A stretch of DNA of 64,000 bases from Ceratotherium simum simum (GCF_000283155.1 NW_004454217.1:5528132-5592131), one strand, 5' to 3'. Positions 21,957 through 33,223 are shown, numbered from the stretch's first letter. The notes: generated by a model from the sequence alone, not told the origin. A program made the numbers and translations.

Positions 21957-22583
21957 ACCTTGTGTTGAGCCCATATCAAGAGTAAGAGATAAACTGGCCA
22001 CAGGAGTGGTGGGCTGCCTTCTCTTGAGTCAGTCATACTGAGGGACATTCCCAGTTGCTGCCAGACACCATCTTTTCTTCTGTCTTCTACAGGGCCACCA
22101 TGAAATGATGATTTTGGCAAAGAATCAACATTTCCCTCTTATTTTCCTGAAAAATGATACAAAATTATCCCAAAGTAGCAAGAACAAAGAGAAACAAAAA
22201 GACAAAGCCCATTTTCAGCAAACCTGGGAGACAGTTAACACCACAGATCCCCAACACCTCCCCAAAAATGCAAGAGCTTCAAATAAAAGTTTTAATTTGA
22301 AAGGGCGATGTAGGAAAGAGCAGGGGAAAAAAAGACTCTAGAGAGGAAGACTCAGCTACAGCTTCCAAAAAGTGAGACGATATACACTTCTTAAAAGCAT
22401 GGGGGACACAGTGAGGGGCACAGACTGTGATATAAATGTTCGTTTGTAATAGAAAGGACAAGGATATGCAAATTGGGGGTGTACCTGTGAAATCCCAGAA
22501 ACACAGGAGGCTGGATAAATGCAGAAACACATGCCACATTTCAGTCTGTGTCTATGGCATCAAAGGAGAAGAGACTCATGCAT
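21957..22583. other. unrecognised stretch
   Basis: No gene recognised. Part of 21957-22240 could still be LTR U3 if the boundary chosen above is too short. Confidence 0.35.
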
Positions 22584-22612
22584 TAAAAATAATAAATAAA
22601 TAATAAATAAAA
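22584..22612. repeat. (AATA)n low-complexity run
   Basis: A short array of AATA/AAATA words. Confidence 0.85.
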
Positions 22613-23338
22613 GCAATGGAGCTGACTGTTTTCATTGGGTGAAAAGAAATCTAAATCAACTCATATACAAAACCCTAAATCATAAAAAAAAGTTCATCTA
22701 ATCTAAACAGCCTTGGTTCCACCCTTACACATTTAGTGGGCCAAGAATAACTTGCCTTTTTTTTTTTTAAATTGAGGAAAAAAAGCATAGGCTCTACACA
22801 AAGATGATATAAAAGTAAAAAAAAAAAGGAGGAAAGGATCAAGAAAAGCCAACAGCAATGAAGAACACAGAACAATGTTGCCATGGAGAAAATGAAAATT
22901 GTGATGGAAATTTAAAATACCTAACAAAGCAATTCCCTCTATTAAACGTGAGCACAAAGCACAGACGCAAGAGCTCAGGCAGTAAATAGCACAAGAAAAA
23001 GATTAAACACAGGCTGGCAGCATTCGCAAATGAAGTAGAGGAAATAAAAATAAGGCCATCACAGAAATAAACGCAAAATAGGAAGGAGCAAAAGGGAAAA
23101 TAAACACAGTGAACAAGGTATCAGACATAAAGAAGAGAAATGGTGGAAAGGAGAAAAGTAAAGCAGAAGTTTGAAAGGACTTGAGAGACGATGATTGATA
23201 TGGAAGACGGTTAAAGGGTAGCCAGAGTAAGCAAGCCAAGGAAGAAGACTTAAATGGGAAAATTTTAAATTGAGAGACTGAATATACAGACAGACTATAT
23301 CCAGACCATATATAAAAATACAACTATGATCCACTCTT

Positions 23339-23704
23339 TGCAGCAACTAGCACAGGAAACCAAACAATACCTATAGCAATTAGCTCAAAATGGCCAAGAC
23401 TTTATCAATAACTGCCAGCTGTCTTAATTTTTGCCTCTACTTCCAATCAGAAACAGAGAAAGCCAAATATGCTCCCCAAACTAATCACATAGGATGCCCC
23501 ACTTCTAGTTAGCCCACCTCCAGCTTCCCCATGCCTTAACCTACCTCCAGTCAGGGCACACCTGAAGCCTTCCCCTTTTCCACCATAAAGCTTCCCCACT
23601 CCTCTGGCCGCCTGTGAGTCTCTGTCAAACACAAGTGATGGTTGCTGACATCTTAGTAAAACAAGATCTGAATAAATAGCTTTTGTTTGTTCTCATTTGG
23701 GTAG
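23339..23704 (+). mobile_element. solo LTR, candidate TSD TCTT
   Basis: 366 bp of non-L1 sequence inside the LINE, starting TGCAGCAACTAGCACAGGAAACC. It carries GCTCAAAATGGCC, CACCATAAAGCTTCCCC and a polyadenylation-like GAATAAATAGC near 23671. TCTT flanks it at 23335-23338 and 23705-23708. The 3' end (..GGGTAG) lacks the canonical CA, so that boundary is tentative. Confidence 0.65.
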
Positions 23705-25035
23705 TCTTAGTTTATTTTCACAATATTGTAAAATACAATTCAAAAAGCCCCTTGAATCTATTTATTGAAAGGGCACACCACATCCTAGAAATAACTGACT
23801 TGGAACACTCAATACCAAGACATACCCTAATAAATATTCCAGACTTCAAAGATGAAGAAGGAACCTTTTCGGCAGATAGACAAAAAGATAGTCACAAATT
23901 CAAACGGAAAAACAGCCGGGCCTCAGACTTCTTCACAGCAATGTTCAGTAGTAGAAAAGAGTGGCAAAACACCTGTGAAATCCTCGAGGAGAGTGGGACT
24001 CAAGGATTTTTATATCCAGCAAAGCCATGATTTAATTTTAAATAAAACAAACAGGATCATTTGCCTAAGACCTTCTTAAGGAATTTTCTAGAAGCCAAAC
24101 TTCATTCAACAAGGAGATTACTGGAAAAATTATGGCAAAAAGACTGATGGAGCACAGCCTCCTCTGCTTAAATACAAAGACTAAACAAACATAAGTAAAA
24201 TGAAACAGAACAAAATGTAAATGTTATATGTCCTGACAATACGGAATTATTATAACAAAAATTGACAGAGGAAGGAGAAAAGAACATGGGAGGTAGGGTA
24301 GATACAATGATTCTGCTGAGGATACAGGATATCATTTAAGCTTAAAAAAGAAAATCAAGTGACAAAGACCAAATTATATGGAACAGTACAAAGGCAAACA
24401 GTAAGAAAGATAATATAATTGTAGTATCGGGATTAGAGCAAGAGACAGAGGAAAAGATAATACACTGATTCTATCCATTGGCCATAGAAGGAAATTAATA
24501 GATACCATATAAAGAAATACAGGATTAGGGTATCCTATATTTGTCATATCAATAAATATGAAAGGGCTAACTCACCTCTTTTTAAAAAAGCATTCATATT
24601 GCATCACAACATACAATTCAAGTCTATGACAAGTATAGGTTCTCAGAAAAGGTGAAAATAATAAAAAGGAAAAAATATGTTAGGCAAATGCAAACAAAAA
24701 GAAAAAAATCACAATCTGAATATTATACAAAGTTGGATTCAGGATAAGAAGTATTTATCAAGGCAAAGAGGGGTATTTTATTGAATGCCAAAGCATGCAA
24801 ATCTCAAAGAAGATAAAGTAGTGTGAACATCTATGAGCTCTAAACTAACACTCATAAAACAAAATCTTAGGTGATTCAAAGAGAAGTAGAGAAAAGCATG
24901 TCAGTCTTAGGAGACTCTAATCTCAGGCCCTGACAAACAAGGGAATGAAAAATAAGGTTATAAAAGACTTACCACAATAAAGTAGATCTGACTGATTATA
25001 TATATATATAATATGTATAACATATATAATTTCTA

Positions 25036-25077
25036 TTTCCTCTATATAAATAATATATATTATTTATATAGAGGAAA
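25036..25077. repeat. perfect 42-bp palindrome
   Basis: TTTCCTCTATATAAATAATA, two central bases TA, then its exact reverse complement. It lies in the (TA)-rich part of the old LINE and could extrude as a cruciform. Confidence 0.97.
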
Positions 25078-25586
25078 GCACTTTCTTTTCAAGTGCTTAT
25101 TGAAGAGCCATAAAATTGATTAGGTCACAAAGAAAATGTTAATTCCCAAAAGTAGAAGTAGTATAAACAACATCTCTGATCTCAATATAATAAATGAGAA
25201 ATTAATAACAAAGCAGGAAAACAGGAAAAAAAACCTTTTCTTAAACAATTTTTGGCTCAAGAAGAAAATCCAAACTGAAATCACAGGCTATATAGAAAAT
25301 GATAAAAATACTACATATCAGAACTAATAAGAAAAACTAACACAGTGCTCAGAGGAATAATCATTGCCTTTTTTTTTTTTTTTTAAAAAGGGGCAAAAAA
25401 AGATTAAAAATAAATGAAAAACTTCCCACTCAAGAAATTAATAAAACCAAGTAAACCAAAAGAAAACTAGAGAAAGAATAAATAAAAATAAAAGGAATAA
25501 ACGAGAATTAGAAAATATAGGTCAATAAAGTGGCACAGGCCTGACAAAGAATTCATACCCAGAATAGGTAAGAACACTTACAAATT

Positions 25587-25859
25587 AATAAATAGAAAAG
25601 CAGGGCTGGCCTGGTGGTGTAGTCGTTAAGTCATGTGCTCCAATTCGGGAGCCCAGGGCTCACAGGTTCAGATCCCAGGCGTGGACCTACATGCTGCTCG
25701 TCAAGCCATGCTGTGGTGGCATCCCACATACAAAACAGAGGAAGATTGGCACAGATGTTAATTCAGCTGCAGTCTTCCTCAAGGAAAAAGAGGAACGTTG
25801 GCAACAGATGTTAGCTCAGGGCAAATCTTCCTCACAATAAATCAATAAATAGAAAAGCA
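25587..25859 (+). mobile_element. ERE SINE with perfect 16-bp TSD
   Basis: The body from 25603 starts GGGCTGGCCTGGTGGTGTAG and ends CTTCCTCACAATAAATC. The duplication AATAAATAGAAAAGCA is at 25587-25602 and 25844-25859, within the LINE. Most head CpGs have become TG/CA (e.g. CAGATCCCAGGCGTGG), so the copy is older than the one at 27380 despite its clean duplication. Confidence 0.97.
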
Positions 25860-26684
25860 ACCCAATATAAAAATAGGTAAGGAATCTGAACAGTCAATTA
25901 ACAAAAAGGATATCCAAATAGCCAATAAATATATGAAATGTTGCTTAACCTCATGAGCCCTTAGGAAAATTCATGTTAAAAACACGAGATATCAATTCAT
26001 TCCCACCAAAATAGCTAAAATTAAAAAGATTAACAATACCAAATGTTGGTGAGAATGAAGATCAATATGAAAATTCATATCCTGCTGGTAAAAGTGTAAA
26101 CTTGTACAACCACTTCAAAAAATTGGTAGTATTTTTCAACAACGCAATTCCTAAATATATACCAATAATAATGGATATATATATACACCAAAAAGAATAT
26201 ATAAGAATGTTCATAGCAGTATTCATAATAACCCAAAAATCCATCAAACAATGGATAAATTTTGGCGTAATCATACAATTGAATATCATGAAGCAATCAA
26301 CATTAGTGAATTACTGCTACATGCAACAATATATATGGATCACACAACTGAATCTCTCTCGGAGAAGCCAAACTCAAAAGTGTACATACTATATGATTTA
26401 ATTTATATCAAGTATAAAAACAAGCACAACTAATTTATGGTATTAGAAGTCAGAATAGTAGTTGCTTTGAGGAATTAGGAGCGGGGAGTGATTAGGGGGC
26501 AATGAAACATGTTCCTGGGGTGCTGGTTACACGAGTGTTCACTTTTTTATAACTTAATTGAGCTACAAGCTTTTGATGGGTACATTTTTCAATATGCTTG
26601 TTATACTTTAATTTTAAAAGTTTATTTAAAAAAGAAAAAAACTTCAACAATCACAAGTATTTTTTATCTTTTTAAGTGTTTCTT

Positions 26685-26748
26685 TCTATTTTGTTAAGCC
26701 ATTGGTATTGTGGAGTTTGTTACAGCAACTAAAACTGTCCTAATACAG
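26685..26748 (+). mobile_element. MaLR (MLT1-type) LTR 3' scrap
   Basis: TTAAGCCATTGGTATTGTGGAGTTTGTTACAGCAACT...CCTAATACAG is the MLT1 3' end ('taagccactgagattttgggg...ttacagcagc...ctaatacag'). Confidence 0.7.
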
Positions 26749-26749
26749 A

Positions 26750-26905
26750 ATCTTAGAGGTCATCAACATTCATTTTATATATGAGAGTAATGTAGCCTGG
26801 AAAATTAAGAGACTTACCCAATGTCACAGAGCTAACAAATGACAAGCTCTAGTCTGTTAAGCTACAAATCCAGCAGGTCGCTTTTTCTTTTCCACTATGT
26901 CTCAC
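26750..26905 (-). mobile_element. MIR-type SINE
   Basis: 'tcttagaggtcatcaacattcattttatatatgagag', 'gagacttacccaatgtcacagagctaacaaatgacaag', 'ctacaaatccagcaggtc': the reverse MIR-type order. Confidence 0.6.
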
Positions 26906-27379
26906 TGCCTCAACTTACGTTCACACCACTTAACACTCTCATCCCACTTAGCTTTCAGTGAATAAGCCATAATAATAGGAAATGATATCTACCTACTCAG
27001 CAGACAATTTCATATGATACTACCTATCCTGGAACTGCTCCTGAAATTACCCAAATGTGTTCCCGTAAACCTTGGTCATCAAGTTTGGCATACAAAACAC
27101 TTTGAAAAACAATACTTCTCCCAAGATGAAAACTTCATTAGCTAATCCCAGGTGCTTGAATACCCAAAAGTCATATATTTAGCAATTTTTTTCACCTATT
27201 AGTATCAGATGGACTGGATTACGTGAGTAAGCTAAATTATGCCCTATAATGTCTCTGAACAGTGGTATGAAGGGAAGACTTCTTTAAAATATACACATCT
27301 GGGCAAAAAAAAAAAAAAATGTATGAAAGTATGAACAAAGAAAAGCATAGATTTTGGCCACTAAAAAAAAAAAAAACCA
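26906..27379. other. unrecognised AT-rich stretch
   Basis: No gene recognised. It includes two A-runs (27305-27319 and 27363-27376). Confidence 0.4.
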
Positions 27380-27627
27380 GGGGCCAGCCCCGTGGCGCAA
27401 GCGGTTAAGTGCGTGTGCTCCGCTGCAGCGGCCTGGGGTTCGCCGGTTCCGATCCCGGGCACGCACTGACGCACCGCTTGTCAAGCCATGCTATGGCGGC
27501 ATCCCATATAAAGTGGAGGAAGATGGGCACGGATGTTAGCCCAGGGCCAGTCTTCCTCAGCAAAAAGAGGAGGATTGGCAGATATTAGCTCAGGGCTGGT
27601 CTTCCTCACAAAAACAAAACAAAAAAA
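27380..27627 (+). mobile_element. ERE SINE, CpG-rich and young-looking
   Basis: Starts GGGGCCAGCCCCGTGGCGCA. The tRNA-derived promoter is well kept: A-box-like TGGCGCAAGCGG, B-box-like GGTTCCGATCC. About 13 CpGs survive in the first 100 bases, far more than in the other plus-strand copies. The tail is AAAAACAAAACAAAAAAAAC. The A-rich flanks hide any target duplication. Confidence 0.95.
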
Positions 27628-27962
27628 ACACATAATTTTAAAAATCCTTAAAGAAAACTTGGTAGAATTTCTGGGTGTTTCTCTCCCAGCAAAAATCTCA
27701 GCCAGACCTAGGCAGCTGTCCTGGGTTTTTAGTTTAAGTAAGACACCTTGTGGAGACTGAGTGAGTATCAAGGGAGAACCCCACCCACCATCTTTCCCAG
27801 CTAAGGTTGATGTTCTGGGATATGGGAGTTAGGTACAGAGTCTTCCTAATGAGAGCTGTCCTGGTCTCACCACAAGGAAAACTCAGCAGAACAGGTTGGT
27901 GGCATAATGAAGCTGGACTTTCCAGTCTCCATTTTCAATCACCCTCTTTCCTTATACCTTCT
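27628..27962. other. unrecognised stretch
   Basis: Nothing recognised between the ERE tail and the MaLR LTR. Confidence 0.4.
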
Positions 27963-28356
27963 TGTTATAGACTAGACTGTGTCCCCCTAAAATTCTTGTG
28001 TTGAAGCCCTAACCCCCAATGTAACTACACTTGGAGATAAGGGCTTTAGGGAAGTAATTAAAGTTTACAAAGGTCATAAGGGTGGGACCTAATTCAATAG
28101 GACTAGTGTCCTTGTAAGAAGAGTAAGGGACACAGAGATCTCTCTCCCCCTCCATGTGCACAGAGAAAAGGCCACGTGAGGACACAGAGAGAAAGTGGCT
28201 ATCTCTAAGCCAGGAAGAGAGCCCTCACTAGAAATTGAATAAGCTGGCACCTTGATCCTGGACTTCAAGCCTTCAGAACTGTGAGAAAATAAATGTCTGG
28301 TGTTTAAGACACCCAGCCTGTGATATTTTGTTAAAGTAGCCTGAGCAGACTAATAC
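27963..28356 (+). mobile_element. MaLR LTR (MLT1/MST type), near full length
   Basis: TGTTATAGACTAGACTGTGTCCCCC, 'tgttgaagccctaacccccaatgtaac', 'ggtgggacctaattcaatagga', 'ctggcaccttgatcctggacttc', 'gaactgtgagaaaataaatgtctggtg', and 'gcagactaataca': all diagnostic MaLR LTR blocks in order. Flanks CTTCT/CTTGC are a poor remnant of a 5-bp duplication. It is non-autonomous and carries no internal sequence. Confidence 0.93.
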
Positions 28357-28423
28357 ACTTGCCAACCTGGACAGCTGTATTGCTGCCCGATCATCTCTAG
28401 GCAAATCCTCCCTTGGTGGCATG

Positions 28424-28453
28424 TGCATTTTCAGAGGGTGCATTTTCAGAGGG
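28424..28453. repeat. 15-bp tandem duplication
   Basis: TGCATTTTCAGAGGG occurs twice back to back (28424-28438, 28439-28453), identical. Confidence 0.9.
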
Positions 28454-28559
28454 AGCACTTACAGACCCAAAAGTCTTCGTACTCAAGAAGCTTGATCCCT
28501 AATTGGTGAAATTCCAGGCACCATGACAGACCTTGCAGGGAGTTATGTATAGGAAATGG

Positions 28560-28710
28560 ACTGGCAAGTTGGGATGAAAACAGATCAGAGAGCCTTAAAC
28601 GTCCAGCTAAGAGGTGTGGAATTTATTTCGAAGACAAGGATGAGTCATTGGAAGTTTTTGAGAAGGAGGTGTCATGACCAAAGCTTTACTTCAGGGAGAT
28701 AAAAATTGTT
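28560..28710 (-). mobile_element. L2 fragment
   Basis: 'gagccttaaacgtccagctaagaggtgtggaatttatttcg', 'cattggaagtttttgagaaggaggtgtcatgacc': the reverse L2 'gagtttggattttattc...cattggagggttttaagcaggggagtgacatgat' block. Confidence 0.75.
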
Positions 28711-28744
28711 TGCTCTGTTGGCAGTTATTACTACTATTAATTTC

Positions 28745-28815
28745 AGTGATTTTTATAATAGCTAGCATTTATTGAGCACTTACACTTTGCCAAACACTCT
28801 GTGTGCATTATCTCT
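28745..28815 (-). mobile_element. MIR SINE fragment
   Basis: ATAATAGCTAGCATTTATTGAGCACTTACACTTTGCCAAACACTCTGTG: the reverse MIR 3' end. Confidence 0.8.
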
Positions 28816-29179
28816 AATTAAGCGCGGGAAATTGTGAGAAAGACTTGGAAATGAACCAAAAAGATTACTGCATATCTTCAATGGAAAACTAGGTATGATC
28901 TGGGTTATAATTTTGAGCTATTCTACAACTCTGTAAGATAAAGAAAACTGATAACAAGTAACTTTGTTTATTGAAATGGAAATGAAATGTGCCCAGTGGA
29001 ATGCAATTGATTACTGCCTTGTGGATAAACTCCGTTTGCAGCTATTTTTAAATTCGTTTCATCATTTCTTATTGCCTGTATCATACGTGGTTCCTTGAAT
29101 TCTCTTTTAAGCCAATTGTATCATCTTACTGCTTCCCTTGCTAACTAATGAGTACATAAAACCTTTGACACATGTTCAT
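28816..29179. other. unrecognised AT-rich stretch
   Basis: No repeat or gene recognised. Confidence 0.4.
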
Positions 29180-29375
29180 TGTATATTTGTATATCATGAT
29201 TTTACCATTTAATAATTCTCACAACTCTATAAAATTGGTACTATTACTATCTCCAGCTTATTAAAAAATAACTGAGGCTTCAAGAAGGAAAGTAACTTGC
29301 CAAGGTCACACAGTGACCTTGACACTGGGATCGAGATAGAAGACTGCTTGCCTTTTCAGACCACCAGACTGCTCC
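29180..29375 (-). mobile_element. MIR SINE
   Basis: 'aataattctcacaactctataaaattggtactattactatctccagc', 'gaggcttcaagaaggaaagtaacttgccaaggtcacacag': the reverse MIR core. Confidence 0.8.
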
Positions 29376-29889
29376 CTTCACACTGGATCCCTGGAGCTTG
29401 TTCTGAAGTCCTCCCTAACACCTGTCAAGGAATGAAAAGTCTCCTTGCTGTATCATATTGTTCCACTGTCCACAGAATTCCCACCATCATCTGAGCCATC
29501 TGACCGAGTCATCACTGTAAACCAGTAATGGAAAAGTAATAGCCAAAGTTGATGTTCTGTCACTGGGATCTAGGGAGAGTCTCCATCTTTTCTGCACATC
29601 CTGACGGTCATCACCTTTTGGGCGTATGTAGGTGGACGATGCCTGTGAGATGCCGGAACGGACATCATAGGTGACCATTTAATAGACTAACACCATCCAC
29701 TACCATAAACAGAAGCTCCACTTCTCTGCTTCTAATAATGGCATTGGCAGTATTAAAGATATTGTTCATGATGGTAATTTCTAATTACTCACTTTCACAT
29801 ACCCCTAGGACTGTGGATTTGTGAAAGCAATACTTCTTCCCAAAGGAAACCATAAGATGACAATAATTCCTGAAAAGTGTATAATACTG
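29376..29889. other. unrecognised stretch
   Basis: No gene or repeat recognised. Frames are at most 65 codons. Confidence 0.4.
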
Positions 29890-30080
29890 TATGTTTTAAA
29901 CTTTTCATATCTATTATTATGAAATAGTCTTGGGAAATAGGCCAAATTTATATTATCATATCCATTTTACAGATGAAGAAATGAAGCTCCATACAGATGA
30001 GGTGACTTGCCTAAAGTCAGACAGTAAGATACTGCAAAATTTGGATGCCCTGCTTAATTCCGATCAGATCCCTCTTTACT
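29890..30080 (-). mobile_element. MIR SINE
   Basis: 'tatccattttacagatgaagaaatgaagctc...gaggtgacttgcctaaagtcagacagtaa': the reverse MIR core. Confidence 0.8.
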
Positions 30081-30229
30081 ACCTCACACTGCCCCTCTCC
30101 CATCCCGTCTTTCTTCCCCTTACACACACACACATGTGCTCACACATACACAGTATTAACCTTGGCCCATGTCAGCAGGTCAGCACACACAGCCTCTCAG
30201 CTCCCATGCTCACCACCCTCACCCCAGCC

Positions 30230-30475
30230 CCACTACTCTAGGCTATCCCTCCTCCTCCTTTGGGGCTTAATTTATATGTCCCTTCTTTCACTGTCCTGGA
30301 CTGGATTAGTTGTCCCCTCCCACTTGCTCTCATAGTGCCCTACACTTCCCCCATGACGGCATTTGTCACTGTACAATGTAATTACCTCTTTACTTGTCAC
30401 CTAATAAATCATGAGTTCTGTAAAGGCAGAGATGTAGTGCACTGAAGACGATCGATAAATGCCTACTGAGTGTGG
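30230..30475 (+). mobile_element. L2 3' end
   Basis: 'gtgccctacacttcccccatgacggcatttgtcactg', 'aaatcatgagttctgtaaaggcagagatgtagtgcactgaagacgatcgataaatgcctactgag': L2 terminal blocks. An AC-rich patch precedes it (30123-30150). Confidence 0.7.
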
Positions 30476-30939
30476 AAAAGAGCCCAGGTGTTGCCTCAAG
30501 AACAGAAGCCACCTCAGGTCAGATCCAGGTCTTCCCTGTCAGTCTCAAGCGTAAACCAACAGCTGGGCTCAGGCATGGTTTTTAGCAATGCTAAGCAGGC
30601 AAGTCTTCTGAATTTCCAACAAGCCATGTTTTCTAAAAGAAACAAAATGTCCCCCCTCAGAACCAGCATTTCCCCAGGCCCAAATATATTCCCAAAGAGC
30701 AAATTAAGCTCTTCAGACACTGTTTTCCAGATTGCAGCCACCCAGGGTGTTGCTCACTTATGCCTTCAGGGAAGTCAACGGATAAACATTTTGCCCTTGG
30801 CTGTGTCACTAGTGAAATAGGATGAGCCAGGCCTCCTGCCTTGGCTGGGAGGGAGAGTAAATTTAACCTGAATTCTTTTTCCTGCCTCTGAAAACTGGCT
30901 TCTCCTCTGACTATGCAAATTCCCCCAGTCTTCAATAAA
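30476..30939. other. unrecognised stretch
   Basis: A 116-codon plus frame (30470-30820) is opposed by 75- and 92-codon reverse frames. None has a recognisable domain, so I do not call a gene. Confidence 0.4.
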
Positions 30940-31170
30940 AATAGCTAATATTTATTCAACACCTACTAGGTGCTAGGCACTGTTCTCAGCACTTGAGATG
31001 TACCAACTCTCTTAATCCTCACAACGATCCTATGAGGTAGGTACTGTTATTATTCCTGTTTTACAGATGAGAAAACTGAGGCACAGAAAGATTAAGAAAA
31101 CTATCAAGGTCACACAGCTAGTAAGTAGTGGAGTTGAGACTCAAAGCCTAACGGTCTGGCTTTTACCTGC
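30940..31170 (-). mobile_element. MIR SINE, near full length
   Basis: The best MIR in the window: TAGCTAATATTTATTCAACACC, 'ggtgctaggcactgttctcagcac', 'taatcctcacaacgatcctatgaggtaggtactgttatta', 'ttttacagatgagaaaactgaggcacagaaag', 'ggtcacacagctagtaagtagtggag', in reverse order. Confidence 0.95.
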
Positions 31171-31834
31171 CTTGAGATCAAGTTCAGGCCCCACCAGTTC
31201 ATGGCCCACGTCCTCCAAGCCCAGTATAAATCTTGTCCCTCCTCTGATGCCCTCTAGCAATTATCTTTAGTACTATTTATTGGGTAATTAGTTTCCCATC
31301 TGGTGTTCTTGTATGCAAGTCAAGACCAAAAGATGCTGCCCTATCTCCTTCTCTCAACCCCAAATGGGTCTTCACCAGCATAGTATTTTGCCTTCACAAA
31401 GGGAATGGAGGGGGTGGAAGGTCAAGGGAAGATGGGTCTGGGATATGCAAAAGAAAAGCTAGGTCATGACTGGCTAGAGAACACTTGTCACTCAACAGAA
31501 GAGGCTAAAGAAAATCTCCACAAGATCGTCCAGCAAGTTAACTCAGCTCTGAGGAGAGAAACCTCTAATGTTTCTCAAGGACTCAAAAAGCCGAAACAGA
31601 AACAAAAAGCACCCTGTCCTCTGTTAGGTAGGGTGGGAGCCCTGGAGCACCGTTACAAGAAGGTAGAACACGGAGGTTCAACCATGGGCTCCAGTGCCTG
31701 TTAGCTCATCTCCATGTCATAAATGCTTCAAAATTAACGAATGACATGGACATGACAATCTATCCTATTAGGCCGATTATTTTGCAGAAATCAATAGTCT
31801 GTCAGAGGAAATCCTTTTGGGCAGAGACTGTTTA

Positions 31835-31845
<11 letters not shown>
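31171..31845. other. unrecognised stretch
   Basis: No recognised repeat. A 99-codon plus frame (31405-31704) is K/E/Q-rich without a known domain. Confidence 0.4.
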
Positions 31846-31865
<20 letters not shown>

Positions 31866-31872
31866 TCATCAC
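31846..31872. repeat. (TCA)9 microsatellite
   Basis: Nine or so ATC/TCA trinucleotides at the 5' edge of a MIR fragment. Confidence 0.93.
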
Positions 31873-31945
31873 AGATAACATTTATTGAATTCTTACGTGC
31901 AAGGTACTGTATACGAGTTATCACATCTCATCCTCTATCCTTGGA
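31873..31945 (-). mobile_element. MIR SINE fragment
   Basis: AGATAACATTTATTGAATTCTTACGTGCAAGGTACTGTATACGAGTTATCACATC: the reverse MIR 3' end, interrupted by the adjoining (TCA)n. Confidence 0.75.
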
Positions 31946-32119
31946 AAAACTTTATTCACTATCAGATGGCACAAGGCACTGATTCTTCACATTAAACCAG
32001 CCAGTGCCTGTCCTCAGATGGATTTATTTCAGGTAGCCTGGCAGAAGACCCACAGAAAGTAGAACAAAACCCCTGTCATGTGCATTATTGAAAAACAAGT
32101 TTCTACATAAATGGTGATG

Positions 32120-32305
32120 TGATCTGTAACAGCCTAAGGAGTGGGGTCAAATCCTTCCTCAGCTACTCACTAGTTGTGTGACAACAAGCAAGTTACCTAT
32201 TCTCTCTGAGCCTCAGTTTTCCCAAAGATAAAATCAAATAAGAACATCTTGCCAGAGCTGTGATTATCAAGTGATACACTGGCTGAGAGCACCTCACACA
32301 GTGAG
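32120..32305 (+). mobile_element. MIR SINE
   Basis: 'ctaaggagtggggtcaaatccttcctcagctactcactagttgtgtgacaacaagcaagttacctattctctctgagcctcagttttcccaaagataaa', then 'gagagcacctcacacagtgagctc'. Confidence 0.85.
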
Positions 32306-32377
32306 CTCCCGGGAGAGGCCCGCTCCCTCCTCCCTCACGTGGGCAGCCAACACTTACCCCTTACATGCCAATACATC

Positions 32378-32669
32378 GTTGACCAGCTTTTATTTTTATT
32401 TATTTATTTATTTATTTTTGTGAGGGAAATCAGCCCCGTGCTAACATCTGCCAATCCTTCTCTTTTTTTGCTGAGGAAGACTGGCCCTGGGCTAACATCC
32501 ACGCCCATCTTCCTCCATTTTACATGGGACACCGCCACAGCATGGCTCGCCAAGCAGTGCCTCGGTGCACGCCGGGGATCCGAACCGGCGAACCCCAGGC
32601 CACCGCAGCGAAGCGTGCACACTTAAACCGCTTATGCCAACCGGGCCAGCCCCTGTTGACCAGCTTTTA
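32378..32669 (-). mobile_element. ERE SINE with 15-bp TSD and (TTTA)n tail
   Basis: Body 32393-32654 in reverse: a (TTTA)n tail, GTGAGGGAAATCAGCCCCGTGC, 'gccacagcatggctcgccaagcagtgcc', GGGGATCCGAACCGGCGAACC and CCGGGCCAGCCCC. The duplication GTTGACCAGCTTTTA is at 32378-32392 and 32655-32669, perfect. The A-tail has turned into a tetranucleotide repeat. Confidence 0.97.
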
Positions 32670-33219
32670 GAGAAGCTTTCCGTAATTCTTCTTTGACTTA
32701 TTAAACAGGAAAAAAGTACATCTTTTACCTTTTCTTGATACCTCTTATATTAATATTAATTTTAGCCTAATCTTGATATTGATTATTCTATGATATCATA
32801 ATAGAGAAGTAAGACTGTTTCTACACTGAGCAGCCCGGGGTTGTAGATACTGCTATCTTCTTCCTCTTTTCAGAGTGTCAGCTTCAAGCAGAGCTCCCTC
32901 CCTCCATCTCCATTCTCCTTCCCAGCTTTACCACATTAGCAACCTCAATTTTCACAAAACTGTAACTCAAAATAGATTCTGGCCAGGAGATGCCCCTGCT
33001 GTCCCCCCTACAGAGTGATATTCACAGGCTTTGTGCCAGCTCCTCTCCTTTGTCCTCAGAGGTCTTCAGATCAGACTTCATATTTGTAGATGTTTTTCAG
33101 ATTGTTGAAGTGCCCCCCAAAAATTCAGGGGACACCTGAAATGGTTGTTACTAAATACATATAGAACTTACAACTTTCATTTCCCCTTGGGCCTGCATTA
33201 GTTACTCAGTTCTTAAATC
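32670..33219. other. unrecognised stretch
   Basis: No gene or clear repeat recognised. AT-rich before 32820. Confidence 0.4.
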
Positions 33220-33223
33220 TTAG

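Larger units (their letters stand above)
22800..26640 (+). mobile_element. old L1 / HAL1-like LINE, twice interrupted
   Basis: A-rich sense strand throughout. The first part (22800-23338) looks like decayed ORF1-side sequence. 23709-24130 has 'aagacataccctaataaatattccagacttcaaagatgaagaa' and 'ggatttttatatccagcaaagccatga'. 24961-25590 matches ORF2 endonuclease/RT-side blocks ('ggctcaagaagaaaatccaaactgaaatcacagg', 'gtgctcagaggaataatcattgcc'). 25860-26640 is the 3' end ('aatgttcatagcagtattcataataaccc', 'gaatatcatgaagcaatcaacattag'). LTR 23339-23704 and the ERE at 25603 interrupt it. All frames are destroyed. The exact subfamily and whether this is one insertion are uncertain. Confidence 0.75.

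Noticed and set aside
31846..31872. Possible CRISPR-like or satellite array from the short-period repeats
   Set aside because: Simple trinucleotide slippage; there are no spacers and the genome is mammalian.
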